Source: Ahniella sp. (GTDB taxonomy: Bacteria > Pseudomonadota > Gammaproteobacteria > Xanthomonadales > Ahniellaceae). From it: a stretch of 64,000 nucleotides of DNA. The position numbers and the translations under genes are program-made. The DNA is taken from NCBI GenBank assembly GCA_016712105.1, contig JADJRU010000023.1, positions 1 through 64,000 of the forward strand, in the 5' to 3' direction. The notes beneath the pieces are model-generated. The model had not been told where the DNA came from and ran no database searches. It saw only the letters and a list, made by a program, of their open reading frames with translations. Shown here piece after piece: positions 26,283 to 35,363 of the stretch (its first letter is position 1; every line of letters begins with the position of its first letter).

Positions 26283-27464
26283 TCAATTTTTTGTGAAAGA
26301 CGCAGTGCAGCGTGGCGCGCAGCGCTCTCCTGAACCAGTTCAGTCGCGCGGACGCCGATTGCGCTGACGCCCCGGCTACGTGCCGCATTGAGGTCGATCA
26401 TCTGGAATTCGGGCTTGCGCGGGTCGTGGAACGAGGCCGCATGTTTGTCGAACACGGCCTGGCCGCGCTGCACCGCCTTGCGGAAACTGGCAAACGAATC
26501 GGCTTCGGTGATCCGGCCCTTGGCGTCTCGGGTGACCAAGGTCAATCTGCGTGGTTTCCAGGAACGCGTAGTCGCCGCCGGGCGACAACTCGAACGCCAG
26601 CAACATGTGACCGGGCAACAGTACCAGCGAAGGATTGAGGTCGACTTTCCGGAGCACCGAAGCAAACAGCACCGAGCCGTCGACGCAGTTGGCCTCGCCG
26701 CTGGCGAAACTTTCGTCGAGAAAACGGACGTACTGCGAGTAGACCTCGGTTTCAGCACTGCCGGTGCGCGTGAGCGAGCTGTAGCGGATCCCGCGCGTCT
26801 GCAGCGATCGCCATACCGCAAACACCTGACGCAACACGCGCTCGGCGTTGCCGGACTGATATCCGTCGAATCGGTTCACCGTGCCCTGTGCCAAAGCGTC
26901 CGAAACAATCCGGGCCACGATCGGATGGTCTTCATCCACATACGCGGCGAACGTCCAGGTGAGGTCGGTCGGCGCCTTGGCGTCGGCGATGAAGTACGGC
27001 GCTTCGTTGATCGAGCGGATGCGCACCCGTTGACTCATTGACTCAATCGGGCCATCGCCCAACCGCAGCGTCAACGACAGGGTTTCGGGCGTGGCACGTT
27101 TCTGTTTGCGCAGCCGATCAAAATCCCAGGCCAGCACCGGGTAAATCGAGTAGCGCTTGCCACCTTGCGGCAACACCACGTCGATGCTGGATTCCGGCAG
27201 CAATCCGTTCAGGCGGATGCTGACACGGGCCCGCTGCTGGTCATGTTCGGCCAGCACCCGCACGCCGATCAAGCCATTCGCGTCTCCCAGCACGCGCGAA
27301 GACCTCGAGCGTGGTGCCGGCAGATCGGAGGTAGCCAGGATCAGACTCGGGTAGATCTGGTCCTTCGGGCTGACCACGGCCTTCCATTCATAGGCACCGG
27401 CGAAGCCCGAAGTGAGCAACAGGCAAAGGGCGAACAGACAAGCAGGCAAGAGGCGTTGAGTCAT
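26283..27464 (-). CDS. Secreted transglutaminase-like protein, frameshifted
   Basis: A signal peptide (LLPACLFALCLLLTSGFAGA) is followed by a domain of about 300 residues whose core (GEANCVDGSVLFASVLRKV, LLPGHMLLAFEL, FLETTQID) has the Cys, His and Asp order of transglutaminase-like cysteine peptidases. The first frame ends at 26376, but after about 26540 a neighbouring frame continues sensibly (LVTRDAKGRITEADSFASFRKAV ... FQMIDLNAARSRGVSAIG), so one extra C is likely. The end near 26283 assumes a second shift at the A run around 26286-26291; without it the frame runs on into the next gene. Role unknown; it lies directly before the M14 gene. Confidence 0.6.
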
Positions 27465-27511
27465 GCCGCCATTGTGGCCAACCGTTCGTGAACGAAACAA
27501 GCACCCAGCCC

Positions 27512-27540
27512 CTTGAACTTGCAAACCAAGGCCACAGTAT
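27512..27540 (+). promoter_or_regulatory. Possible heat-shock (sigma-32) promoter of hsp20
   Basis: CTTGAA at 27512-27517 and CCACAGTAT at 27532-27540, 14 bases apart, resemble the sigma-32 pattern CTTGAAA-N11-16-CCCCATNT. It lies about 45 bases before the hsp20 start. The match to the -10 part is imperfect. Confidence 0.4.
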
Positions 27541-27584
27541 TCCACTCAAGGCAGCAGTCCGCTGCAGAATCCACGGAGATTGCC

Positions 27585-28031
27585 ATGACCATTACCCGCT
27601 ACAACCCGATCAACCTGCAACGCCAGTTCCCCGAGGAAATGAAGCACTTTTTCGACAAGTTCTTCGATTCCGGCGAAGACGAACAGTCCAATGTCGTCAC
27701 CGCGCAGTGGACCCCGCGCGTCGACATCGTCGAGCAGACCAAGCAGTTCGTGATCCATTGTGACGTCCCCGGGGTCGACCCGAAGGACATCGAAATCCAT
27801 ATGGAAAAAGGGGTGCTCAGCATCAAGGGCGAACGCAAGGTCGAGACCAAGACCGAGGACACCAAGTTCACACGCGTCGAACGGATGCACGGTGTGTTCC
27901 ATCGACGATTCGCGTTGCCCGACTCGGCCGATGCCAAGCACATTTCCGCCACCGGCAAGAACGGTGTTCTGGAACTCGTCATTCCGAAGCGGGCCGAAAG
28001 CACGCCGCGCCGGATCGAAATCCGCAGCTGA
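27585..28031 (+). CDS. Small heat shock protein (Hsp20/alpha-crystallin)
   Basis: 148 residues. The alpha-crystallin domain spans about 45-140 (WTPRVDIVEQTKQFVIHCDVPG, DIEIHMEKGVLSIKGERK, HGVFHRRFALPDSAD, NGVLELVIPK), with the short N-terminal arm of the bacterial class. The C-terminal I-x-I anchor is seen as RIEIRS. It acts as an ATP-independent holdase that keeps unfolding proteins soluble. GGAG lies before the ATG chosen here. It is followed by a terminator and then cbpA, another chaperone gene. Confidence 0.95.
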   Translation: MTITRYNPINLQRQFPEEMKHFFDKFFDSGEDEQSNVVTAQWTPRVDIVEQTKQFVIHCDVPGVDPKDIEIHMEKGVLSIKGERKVETKTEDTKFTRVERMHGVFHRRFALPDSADAKHISATGKNGVLELVIPKRAESTPRRIEIRS

Positions 28032-28059
28032 TTCTGTTCACGGTCGCCAGACCTGGCAG

Positions 28060-28082
28060 GAAGCCCGCGTTGCGGGCTTCTT
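28060..28082 (+). terminator. Rho-independent type terminator after hsp20
   Basis: GAAGCCCGC-GTT-GCGGGCTTC, a 9-bp perfect stem with a 3-base loop followed by TTGC. The T run is short, so part of the transcription may continue into cbpA 50 bases downstream. Confidence 0.75.
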
Positions 28083-28131
28083 GCATATTGGGCCCGGGCC
28101 CATGAGGATGAGTGATGAGTAAGGAGCAAGC

Positions 28132-29034
28132 ATGAAATTCAAGGACTATTACGACGTTCTGGGCGTCACCGAAAGCGCTACCGCCGATGAAATCAAGACG
28201 GCGTATCGCAAGCTTGCCCGCAAGTTTCATCCGGACGTCAGCAAGGAAAAGGATGCCGAGGAGCGGTTCAAGGGCATCAACGAGGCCTATGAGGCGCTCA
28301 AGGATCCGGAGAAGCGGCAAGCCTACGATCAGCTGAAGCGTCAGGGTTTCCGGACCGGCGATGAAGTGCCGCCGGGCGGATTCGGCGGCGGTGGCGGTTT
28401 CGACTTCGATCCGGCCGATCTCAATTCGGGCGGCTTTTCGGACTTCTTCGAGCACCTGTTTGGTGGTGCCCGCGGCGGGCCGCGCGGTGGTGGCCGACGC
28501 CCCAGCCCGAGGCGTGGCCGCGATCTGGAAATGCGGCTGAACCTGAGCCTGGAGCAAGCCCACCAGGGCGGCAAACAGCGCGTGTCGTTTGTCCGCGATG
28601 GCGAGCAGAAAACCCTTGAGGTGAAGATCCCCGCCGGTGTGCCGGAAGGCCAACAGATCCGGCTTGCTGGCCAGGGTGAACTCGGTCCGAATGGATCAGG
28701 TGACCTGTTGCTGGTGATCGGCCTCGATCCGCATCCGCAGTTCACGCTGGACGGTCGCAACATCCAGAGCAAACTGGTGCTGGCCCCCTGGGAGGCCGCG
28801 TTGGGCGGCGAAGTGGACGTACCCACCCTGCACGGCACCCTGGGCATGAAAATCGCCGCCGGGACGCGTTCAGGTCAGAAGCTGCGCTTGAAAGGCAAAG
28901 GATTTGGCGCGGACACACCCGGTGACCACATCGTGCAGATCGAAGTGCAGGCGCCCGGCGTCGACACCGACGCGCAACGAAAGGCCTACCAGGAACTGGC
29001 TGAGGCGTTTCGGGACGTGAAGGTTCGTCCTTGA
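28132..29034 (+). CDS. cbpA: DnaJ-class co-chaperone of the CbpA type
   Basis: 300 residues. The J domain at 1-70 has the HPD triad in RKFHPDVSKEKD, which stimulates DnaK. A Gly/Phe-rich linker follows (GGFGGGGGFDFD), then two beta-rich client-binding domains (DLEMRLNLSLEQAHQGG, VPEGQQIRLAGQG, PWEAALGGEVDVPTLHG, GQKLRLKGKGFG). The zinc-finger domain of DnaJ is missing, which is the mark of CbpA. Clustering with hsp20 suggests a joint role in protein quality control. Confidence 0.93.
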   Translation: MKFKDYYDVLGVTESATADEIKTAYRKLARKFHPDVSKEKDAEERFKGINEAYEALKDPEKRQAYDQLKRQGFRTGDEVPPGGFGGGGGFDFDPADLNSGGFSDFFEHLFGGARGGPRGGGRRPSPRRGRDLEMRLNLSLEQAHQGGKQRVSFVRDGEQKTLEVKIPAGVPEGQQIRLAGQGELGPNGSGDLLLVIGLDPHPQFTLDGRNIQSKLVLAPWEAALGGEVDVPTLHGTLGMKIAAGTRSGQKLRLKGKGFGADTPGDHIVQIEVQAPGVDTDAQRKAYQELAEAFRDVKVRP

Positions 29035-29039
29035 CCACT

Positions 29040-29212
29040 TCAGCCGCGATGCGCCGACGTTTCGGGCTGGCCAGAGCCCTCCCTGATGTTCGGGGAGGTT
29101 GCGAGGGTTCAGGCCAGCAGTCCGCCCTTGCGCTTCGCGAGCAAGCTGGCAAGTCGGAGATCTCATCCGTCGATGCGTTCTCTTGCATCGACCGGATGAG
29201 ACCACCGCGGTC
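29040..29212 (+). repeat. Repeat family A, full-length copy
   Basis: The same order as the copy at 7655-7832: CAGCCGCGATGC, TTTCGG, the CCTCC..GATGTTCGGGGAGG hairpin, a degenerate second hairpin (CTTGCGCTTCGCGAGCAAG), and the third hairpin TCTCATCCG + CGATGC / GCATCG + CGGATGAGA at 29161-29201. Relative to the other copy, one stem pair is flipped (ACCG/CGGT to TCCG/CGGA), keeping the fold. It lies between the convergent ends of cbpA and the transglycosylase gene. Confidence 0.8.
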
Positions 29213-29214
29213 GC

Positions 29215-30699
29215 TCAGCCGCGCCCGCAGGCCGGCACACTTAGCCTTTGCCCGGCACGAATCAGGTATTTCGGTGCACGCACGCCGTTGGCATGGGCCA
29301 CGGCATTCACGGCACAGCCGTAATGCCGCGCGATCGAATGCAGGGTTTCGCCGCGACGCACGACATGGGTCCTGCCCGAACCAGAGCCTGACGGCGCCGG
29401 GGCCACGCTCGCCGCCCGATAGGTTCCGGCGGCAGGTTTGACGGCGTCGTGCAATTCCGTCGCGGTCTGCGCCAGCACACCACTCTGGCAGCGCGCCAGA
29501 TAGGCCTTCTCCGCTGTCGCCGGCACGGCCAATTCGGTGCCTGCAGGCAGGCGGGTGCCTGCTTCCCACCGGGGATTCAGGTTGCGGATGGTGCGGAACC
29601 AACCTCGCGGATTCCCGAACTGACCCATACACACCGCCAGTTCATTGATCGACGCCGTACGCACCAGTTTGATCGATGAGGGCGTGGCATCAAATTTCCG
29701 AAGCTCCAGGCCATACTGCTCGGGATGCATGAACAACCACGCCGCAGCGAGCACCATCGGTACGTAATCGCGCGTTTCCGGCGGCAGATTGCCATACACA
29801 CGCTGATCCCAGAATGGACGTGAGCCACGCGGCGACAGGCGCCCCATGCGACCTTCGCCGCCGTTGTAGGCACCGAGTGTGAGCTCCAGATCGTTGTTCA
29901 GCAGCTTCAGCTGATCGTTGATGTAGCGGACATTGGCGCCGGTCACTTTCTCGGCATCGTATCGCTCGTCAAAACCGGCGCGACCCAAGCCGTAACGCTG
30001 CGCCGTCGCCGGCATGAACTGCAGCAGGCCGGCAGCGCCGGCAGGCGACACGGCATGAACCTTGCCACCGGATTCTTTCGCCATGATGCCGAACAGCAGC
30101 GCTTCGGGCAGCCCGGCCTGCTCGTACTGCGGCCACATCAGATGGCGCAGATACTGATAGTTTTCCCAGGCATCGAGCAGGTTCGGACGCATCCACGTCA
30201 GCCACTCTTCCATGCTGGCCTTGACCGCCGGATTCAACTCGATGATCTCGTCGAGTCGCTGGCCCTTGAGCATGGCCACACTGCGCGTCAACTCAGGCAA
30301 GTCTCCCTCGGGACCTGAACCCGCATCGGCATCGCCGACGGTTGCCGGTTCGTTGCGATTCTCGTCGTCGGCACCGATCACCGATTGCTGCAGCAGCGCC
30401 AGCGTCGAGGACTGCGACGCCATGGCGGTCGGATGATCACAGGTCGTTTCGATCGCACACCGCGCCAACAAGGCTCGATAACGCTCACTCGCAGCATGCA
30501 CACGAACCGGACCGCCGCCCTCACCACGCGCCCAGCGCGCCAGTTCGGATTTCAGTTCGGTTTCGGCCGCCAGGATTTCGGCAAGCGTGCCCTGGGCAGG
30601 TGTGTCACCGGCGGCCTTGCGCGGATTGGTCGCACAGGCGGAGAGCAGCAACAATGCCGCCGCCATCGAGGCGCTCAAGACAAAACGGACAATCGACAT
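29215..30699 (-). CDS. Membrane-bound lytic murein transglycosylase with LysM (MltD-like)
   Basis: 494 residues. A lipoprotein signal ends in LLSACAT, so it is anchored to the outer membrane. The SLT catalytic domain (about 190-330) has the catalytic Glu in GIMAKESGG, then VSPAGAAGLLQFMPATA and the ELTLGAYNGGEGRM motif. A single LysM domain at the C-terminus (HVVRRGETLHSIARHYG ... YLIRAGQRLSV) binds peptidoglycan. It cleaves glycan strands with formation of anhydromuramic ends. It is like MltD but has one clear LysM. The start at 30699 is chosen as the first residue of the signal peptide. Confidence 0.9.
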   Translation of the reverse strand: MSIVRFVLSASMAAALLLLSACATNPRKAAGDTPAQGTLAEILAAETELKSELARWARGEGGGPVRVHAASERYRALLARCAIETTCDHPTAMASQSSTLALLQQSVIGADDENRNEPATVGDADAGSGPEGDLPELTRSVAMLKGQRLDEIIELNPAVKASMEEWLTWMRPNLLDAWENYQYLRHLMWPQYEQAGLPEALLFGIMAKESGGKVHAVSPAGAAGLLQFMPATAQRYGLGRAGFDERYDAEKVTGANVRYINDQLKLLNNDLELTLGAYNGGEGRMGRLSPRGSRPFWDQRVYGNLPPETRDYVPMVLAAAWLFMHPEQYGLELRKFDATPSSIKLVRTASINELAVCMGQFGNPRGWFRTIRNLNPRWEAGTRLPAGTELAVPATAEKAYLARCQSGVLAQTATELHDAVKPAAGTYRAASVAPAPSGSGSGRTHVVRRGETLHSIARHYGCAVNAVAHANGVRAPKYLIRAGQRLSVPACGRG

Positions 30700-30771
30700 G
30701 GGTTTACCCTGCAATCAAACCGCAACACGTTAGCGGGGCCGGCGCCAACGCGCAAATGGCGACTGGCCAGG

Positions 30772-30800
30772 CCGCGAATCCACATTCGGTGGATTCGCGG
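30772..30800. terminator. Perfect hairpin after the prolyl oligopeptidase gene
   Basis: CCGCGAATCCAC-ATTCG-GTGGATTCGCGG, a 12-bp perfect stem with a 5-base loop, about 12 bases 3' of the minus-strand stop at 30812. No clear U tract follows on either strand, so it may stabilise the messenger or act as a weak terminator. Confidence 0.55.
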
Positions 30801-30811
30801 ATCACGGACCA

Positions 30812-32911
30812 TCATTCAGCCGCGAGTTTGTCCCACAGGAAGGTATAGGCCAGCGACTGCATGAACGCCGACTGCTTGTTGTCGGCCGCGCCACCGTGGC
30901 CACCCTCGATGTTCTCGTAGTAATACGCCGAATGCCCCTGCTCCATCAGTTTTGCCATGAGCTTGCGGGCATGGCCCGGGTGCACGCGGTCATCACGTGT
31001 CGAGGTGGTCAGCAACACAGGCGGATATTTCTTGTCCTTGCTGATCTGGTGGTAAGGCGAGTACTTGCGCAGGAACTTGGCTTCCTCGGGATCATCCGGG
31101 TTGCCGTATTCCCCCATCCACGATGCACCGGCCAGCAGCTTGTGGAATCGCAGCATGTCGAGCAGCGGCACCTGAATGACGATGGCCCCGAACAACTCCG
31201 GATACGTCGACAACATGTTGCCGGTCAGCAGGCCGCCATTGCTGCCGCCCTGGACCCCAAGATGTTTCGCCGAAGTGATCTTGCGTGTGGCCAGATCCCT
31301 CGCCACGGCTGCCATGTCCTCGTAAGCCTTGTTGCGATTGGCCTTCAATGCCGCCTGGTGCCAGGCCGGACCGAATTCACCACCACCGCGGATGTTCGCC
31401 ACAGCGTAGACACCACCGCGTTCGAGCCAGGCTGCGCCCACACCCGCGCGGTACGACGGCACTTCGGACACTTCGAACCCGCCATACCCGTACAGCAAGG
31501 TCGGGTGACTGCCGTCGAGCTTGAGGTCTTTCTTGTGGACGACGAAGTAAGGCACCAGCGTGCCGTCCTCACTTTTCGCCTGATGCTGTGCCACCTCCAG
31601 TCCCTTGCTTTCAAAGAACGAAGGCAGCGACTTCAGCAGTTCCGGCTTGTCCGAACCGACCTTGCCGAGGTACAGGCTGGTCGGCGTCAGGTAATCCGTG
31701 ACAGTCATGAAGAACTCGTCGCTCGCGTCGGCGTCGATCGGATTCACGCCAACCGTGCCAAACGCCGGTGTGCCGGCCAGTGGCTTACGTTGCCACTTGC
31801 CGTCGACGACACTCAGCACATAGAGCTTGTTCCGCACCATATCGAGTTCGTTGACGATCAGGTGGTTGCGTGTGCCTGAGTAGCCAGCGAGGGACTTGCG
31901 CTGATTCGGCTCGTACAGCATCTGCAGTTCGCGCTTGCCGGCGAGGAACGAATCGAGCTTCGCTGCAAGCAACGCGCCTGCGGGCCAGGTCGTCCCGCCG
32001 ACCGTCCAGTCCTCACGCAACTCGATCAGCAGCCATTCGCGCCAGAACTGGACGTTTGCGCTGTGCGGCTTCTCGATCTTGACCGGCTTGCCATCCTGCA
32101 GGAGGTAGGCCTCATTGGTGAAGAACGTATCGGCGCGCGAGATGATGTCGCGTTCGAATCCGACGGTAAAATCGCGGCCGACATAGATGCCCACATCCGC
32201 TGCCTGACCTTCGAATACCGTTGTGGCCTCGGCAAGCGGCGTGCCCCGCTTCCAGAGTTTGCCGATACGCGCATATCCGGAATCAGTCATCGAGCCTTCG
32301 CCGAAATTCGTTCCGACGAATATGTGGTCGATGTCCTGCCAGCCGACGAAATTCTTGGCTTCGGAGAGGGTGTAGCCGTCTTTCAGGAACGCCTTCGACT
32401 TGAGGTCGTATTCACGGACGACGGTGGCATCGGCTCCGCCGCGTGACAGGGACACCAGGCAACGTTCGTACGCCGGCTTGAGACAATCGGCGCCAGCCCA
32501 GACCCAGTTCTCGCTCTCTTCTTTGCCCAGGACATCAAGGTCGAGCACCACTTCCCACTCGGGCGATTTCTTGCGGAATTCGGCGAGGCTAGTACGACGC
32601 CAAACGCCGCGCGGCTGTGCGGCGTCGCGCCAGAAGTTGTAGTAATGATCACCCATCTTGGTGACCCCGGGGATCCGTTCTTTCGAATCCAGGATGCCCA
32701 GCAAACGCGCGCTGAGTTCGTCGAAGGACTTGCGTTGGCCAAGCTTGGCAACGGTTGCCTCGTTGCGGGCTCGCACCCAGTCGAGTGCCTTGTCGCCACC
32801 AACGTCTTCAAGCCAAAGGTAAGGATCATCCGGCGCAGCCGGCTGTGCAGGTGTATCCGCCATCACTTGTCCCATCAGCAAGGTTCCCAGCCAAAACGGC
32901 AACGTACGCAT
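30812..32911 (-). CDS. Secreted prolyl oligopeptidase family serine peptidase (S9A)
   Basis: 699 residues; signal peptide about 1-18. A seven-bladed propeller (about 30-420) gates a C-terminal alpha/beta hydrolase domain. The nucleophile Ser is in QGGSNGGLL, Asp in STRDDRVHP and His in IEGGHGGAAD. Also present is PTLLYGYGGFEVS before the oxyanion region. These enzymes cut short proline-containing peptides. The unusual feature for the family is periplasmic or extracellular location, which is common in this order. It is divergent from glmU with about 150 bp between. Confidence 0.93.
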   Translation of the reverse strand: MRTLPFWLGTLLMGQVMADTPAQPAAPDDPYLWLEDVGGDKALDWVRARNEATVAKLGQRKSFDELSARLLGILDSKERIPGVTKMGDHYYNFWRDAAQPRGVWRRTSLAEFRKKSPEWEVVLDLDVLGKEESENWVWAGADCLKPAYERCLVSLSRGGADATVVREYDLKSKAFLKDGYTLSEAKNFVGWQDIDHIFVGTNFGEGSMTDSGYARIGKLWKRGTPLAEATTVFEGQAADVGIYVGRDFTVGFERDIISRADTFFTNEAYLLQDGKPVKIEKPHSANVQFWREWLLIELREDWTVGGTTWPAGALLAAKLDSFLAGKRELQMLYEPNQRKSLAGYSGTRNHLIVNELDMVRNKLYVLSVVDGKWQRKPLAGTPAFGTVGVNPIDADASDEFFMTVTDYLTPTSLYLGKVGSDKPELLKSLPSFFESKGLEVAQHQAKSEDGTLVPYFVVHKKDLKLDGSHPTLLYGYGGFEVSEVPSYRAGVGAAWLERGGVYAVANIRGGGEFGPAWHQAALKANRNKAYEDMAAVARDLATRKITSAKHLGVQGGSNGGLLTGNMLSTYPELFGAIVIQVPLLDMLRFHKLLAGASWMGEYGNPDDPEEAKFLRKYSPYHQISKDKKYPPVLLTTSTRDDRVHPGHARKLMAKLMEQGHSAYYYENIEGGHGGAADNKQSAFMQSLAYTFLWDKLAAE

Positions 32912-33061
32912 CGTATCCCTCCCGAAATTGATCCTTCGACCATAGCGCGACCTATGTCAAAGCTGAATAGTCGAAAAGCCATGGTCGCGGCCCAGATCAG
33001 CCTCGCCCGGACACGATGCAGGGCTTATCATCCGCCATCGACCCTTTTCGAACAGGTGTTT

Positions 33062-34447
33062 ATGTCTGCTCTGCCCTTGCACGTTGTCATCCTGGCCGCA
33101 GGTGAAGGCAAACGCATGCGCTCGAATACGCCCAAGGTCCTGGCGCGAATTGCCGGCAAGGTGATGGTCCAGCACGTCATCGATTGCGCCCGTTCACTCG
33201 GCGCCGAAAAAATCCATGTCGTGTATGGCCACGGTGGCCCGCAGGTGCTGGCGTCGCTGGCTGGTGCAGAAGACCTGGTCTTTGCCGAACAGGATCAGCA
33301 GCTGGGTACGGGACACGCGGTGATGATGGCGATGCCGGCGATTCCCGACGCGGCCAGGGTTCTGGTGCTCTACGGTGACGTACCGTTGATCCAGCACCTC
33401 ACGCTGACCCGCCTGCTGGCTTGCCTCGATGCTGAAACGCCGCTGGCCGTGTTGACGGCAGTGTTCAGCGAACCCAAGGGCTACGGCCGAATCGTGCGGA
33501 ACAAGCAGGACCGTGTTGTCGCGATCGTCGAAGAGAAGGATGCGAGTCCGGAACAACGACAATTGCGTGAAATCAACACGGGCATGCTCGCTGCCGATGC
33601 CTTCGCGCTGAGGGACTGGCTGGCCACACTGGGCAACACCAATGCGCAGGGCGAATACTATTTGACCGACATCTACGCCAAGGCGGCGGAAGCCGGCACA
33701 CCGGCACAAGCGGTCGTGGTCGAGTCGGACGATGAAGCCCTCGGCGCCAATGACCCCTGGCAGCTCGCCGATCTCGAACGACGTTTTCAGCGTCGACAAG
33801 TGCGAGCCTTGTGTGCGGAAGGTGTCCGGTTTGCCGACCCGTCGCGGTTTGACCTGCGCGGCACCCTCACTGTGGGACGGGATGTCGAATTCGACATCGA
33901 CGTGATCGTCGAGGGCGAGGTCGTACTCGGTGATGGCGTGCGCGTGGGGCCATTCACGCGCATTCGTGATTGCCGGATTGCCGCCGGGACCGAGATCAAG
34001 GCGCACTGTGACCTCGACGGCGCCCACATCAGCGGCGCCGCGATCATCGGTCCGTTCGCGCGCTTGCGCCCTGGGACGGAACTCGCCGAAGGTGTACACA
34101 TCGGCAACTTCGTCGAGACCAAAGCCACGCGCCTTGGCCCCGGCAGCAAGGCCAATCACCTCAGTTACCTGGGCGACGCCGTGATCGGTGCGGGTGTGAA
34201 CATCGGCGCCGGCACGATCACCTGCAATTACGACGGCGCCAACAAACACCGCACCGAAATTGATGATGGGGCCTTCATCGGCTCCAATTCGGCGTTGGTG
34301 GCACCAGTGAAAATCGGCCGCGACGCCACCATCGGAGCCGGTTCGGTCATCAGCAAGGACGCGCCTGACGGTCAGCTGACCGTGGCCCGGGCACGACAGC
34401 ACACATTATCGGGCTGGCAACGCCCGACAAAAACGCCCAAAGCCTGA
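33062..34447 (+). CDS. glmU: Bifunctional GlcN-1-P acetyltransferase / GlcNAc-1-P uridylyltransferase
   Basis: 461 residues. It makes UDP-GlcNAc, precursor of peptidoglycan and lipopolysaccharide. The N-terminal pyrophosphorylase domain starts VVILAAGEGKRMRSNTPKVL, with QLGTGHAV and YGDVPL. The C-terminal left-handed beta-helix acetyltransferase domain has hexapeptide repeats, the catalytic His region in FVETKATRLGPGSKANHLSYLGD, and NIGAGTITCNYDG. The ATG at 33062 is chosen by the AGGTG before it and the conserved N-terminus; the frame is open far upstream but not conserved. Confidence 0.96.
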   Translation: MSALPLHVVILAAGEGKRMRSNTPKVLARIAGKVMVQHVIDCARSLGAEKIHVVYGHGGPQVLASLAGAEDLVFAEQDQQLGTGHAVMMAMPAIPDAARVLVLYGDVPLIQHLTLTRLLACLDAETPLAVLTAVFSEPKGYGRIVRNKQDRVVAIVEEKDASPEQRQLREINTGMLAADAFALRDWLATLGNTNAQGEYYLTDIYAKAAEAGTPAQAVVVESDDEALGANDPWQLADLERRFQRRQVRALCAEGVRFADPSRFDLRGTLTVGRDVEFDIDVIVEGEVVLGDGVRVGPFTRIRDCRIAAGTEIKAHCDLDGAHISGAAIIGPFARLRPGTELAEGVHIGNFVETKATRLGPGSKANHLSYLGDAVIGAGVNIGAGTITCNYDGANKHRTEIDDGAFIGSNSALVAPVKIGRDATIGAGSVISKDAPDGQLTVARARQHTLSGWQRPTKTPKA

Positions 34448-34449
34448 AG

Positions 34450-34600
34450 CTCTGCCTTTGTGCTTCGCTTTGCGAAGCACAAAGGCGAAGTGTTTGCCTA
34501 ACCTGTTCCAATCCTCCCCGAACATCGGGGAGGGCTGATGTGGGCTAGTCCTAAACTTCGTGGCAGCGCGGCTAAAGCCTCAGCCGCGAACGTTCAGACG
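34450..34600 (-). repeat. Repeat family A, copy in opposite orientation
   Basis: Holds the hairpin CCTTTGTGCTTCGC-TTT-GCGAAGCACAAAGG (34455-34485, a perfect 14-bp stem), GCAAACACTTCG read on the minus strand, the CCTCCCCGA..TCGGGGAGG hairpin at about 34513-34533, and CCACGAAGTTTAGGACTAGCCCACATCAG (minus strand, fragment of the left arm). The third hairpin of the full copies is missing. It fills the gap between glmU and the inositol monophosphatase gene and overlaps the end of the latter. Confidence 0.75.
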
Positions 34601-35363
34601 CGCCATGACCTGCCCGTGCAAACCGGGCGTTGCGGCCAACACGCTGCGGGTGTCGAGCGTGAGTGGGCCACCGTCGAGTTCCGTGAACACTCCACCTGCT
34701 TCACGCACGATCACCGCCAAGGCGGCGATGTCGAGAATGTTCACATCGGATTCGATGACGACATCGACCTTGCCGGCGGCAAGCCAGTGGTAATGCAGGA
34801 AATCACCGTAACCACGCGTGCGGTTGGCCTGTTGGATCAATTGCCCGAGACGCTGCCAGGCCGCGGGGTCGCGCGTCAGCGTCTTGACGTTGCCGATCGA
34901 CAGTTGTGCGTCCTTGATCTGGCCTCGCTCGACTACGCGAATACGTTCGCGGTTCAACCAGGCACCACCACCCCGCCGCGCGAACGCGCGATGACCAAAC
35001 TGGCCGGCACTGGACACGCCGAGCACCAGTTCTCCGCGCACCATCAACGCGATCTGCGTCGAAAATAGCGGGTACTCGCGCACGAACGCCTTTGGTGCCA
35101 TCGATCGGATCGATCAGCCAGAGGCAGTCGGACTGCCCACTGTGCCCGTGCTCTTCACCATAGAACGCATGATCAGGAAACGCTTCGCGCAACACCGAGA
35201 CAATCGCGGTTTCGGCTTCGCGATCGGCGCGTGTGACCGGCGATTCGTCGGACTTGATCTCGACATCGAGTGCCGCACGGTAGTGTTTTGCCACCACGGC
35301 CTCGGCCGCGTCAGCGGCCGCCAGCGCTACCTGCAACGCATGATCCAGGAAGGCGCTGTCCAT
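34580..35363 (-). CDS. Inositol monophosphatase family phosphatase, frameshifted
   Basis: About 260 residues when joined. The N-terminal part has the lithium-sensitive phosphatase motifs ADREAE, YGEEHG and WLIDPIDGTK. One extra A in the run at 35091-35093 then breaks the frame; the next part (AFVREYPLFSTQIALMV ... YGDFLHYHWLAAGKVDVVIES ... NILDIAALAVIVREAGGVF) continues in the neighbouring frame and holds the WD-type end motif as NILDIAA. Substrates of this group are inositol phosphates, 3'-phosphoadenosine phosphate or histidinol phosphate; TKAFVREYP leans to the last, but this is not sure. The start ATG shares a base with the gspN stop. Confidence 0.8.

Noticed and set aside
33194..34402. 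Minus-strand open frame of 402 codons
   Set aside because: Antisense to glmU, which is unambiguous.
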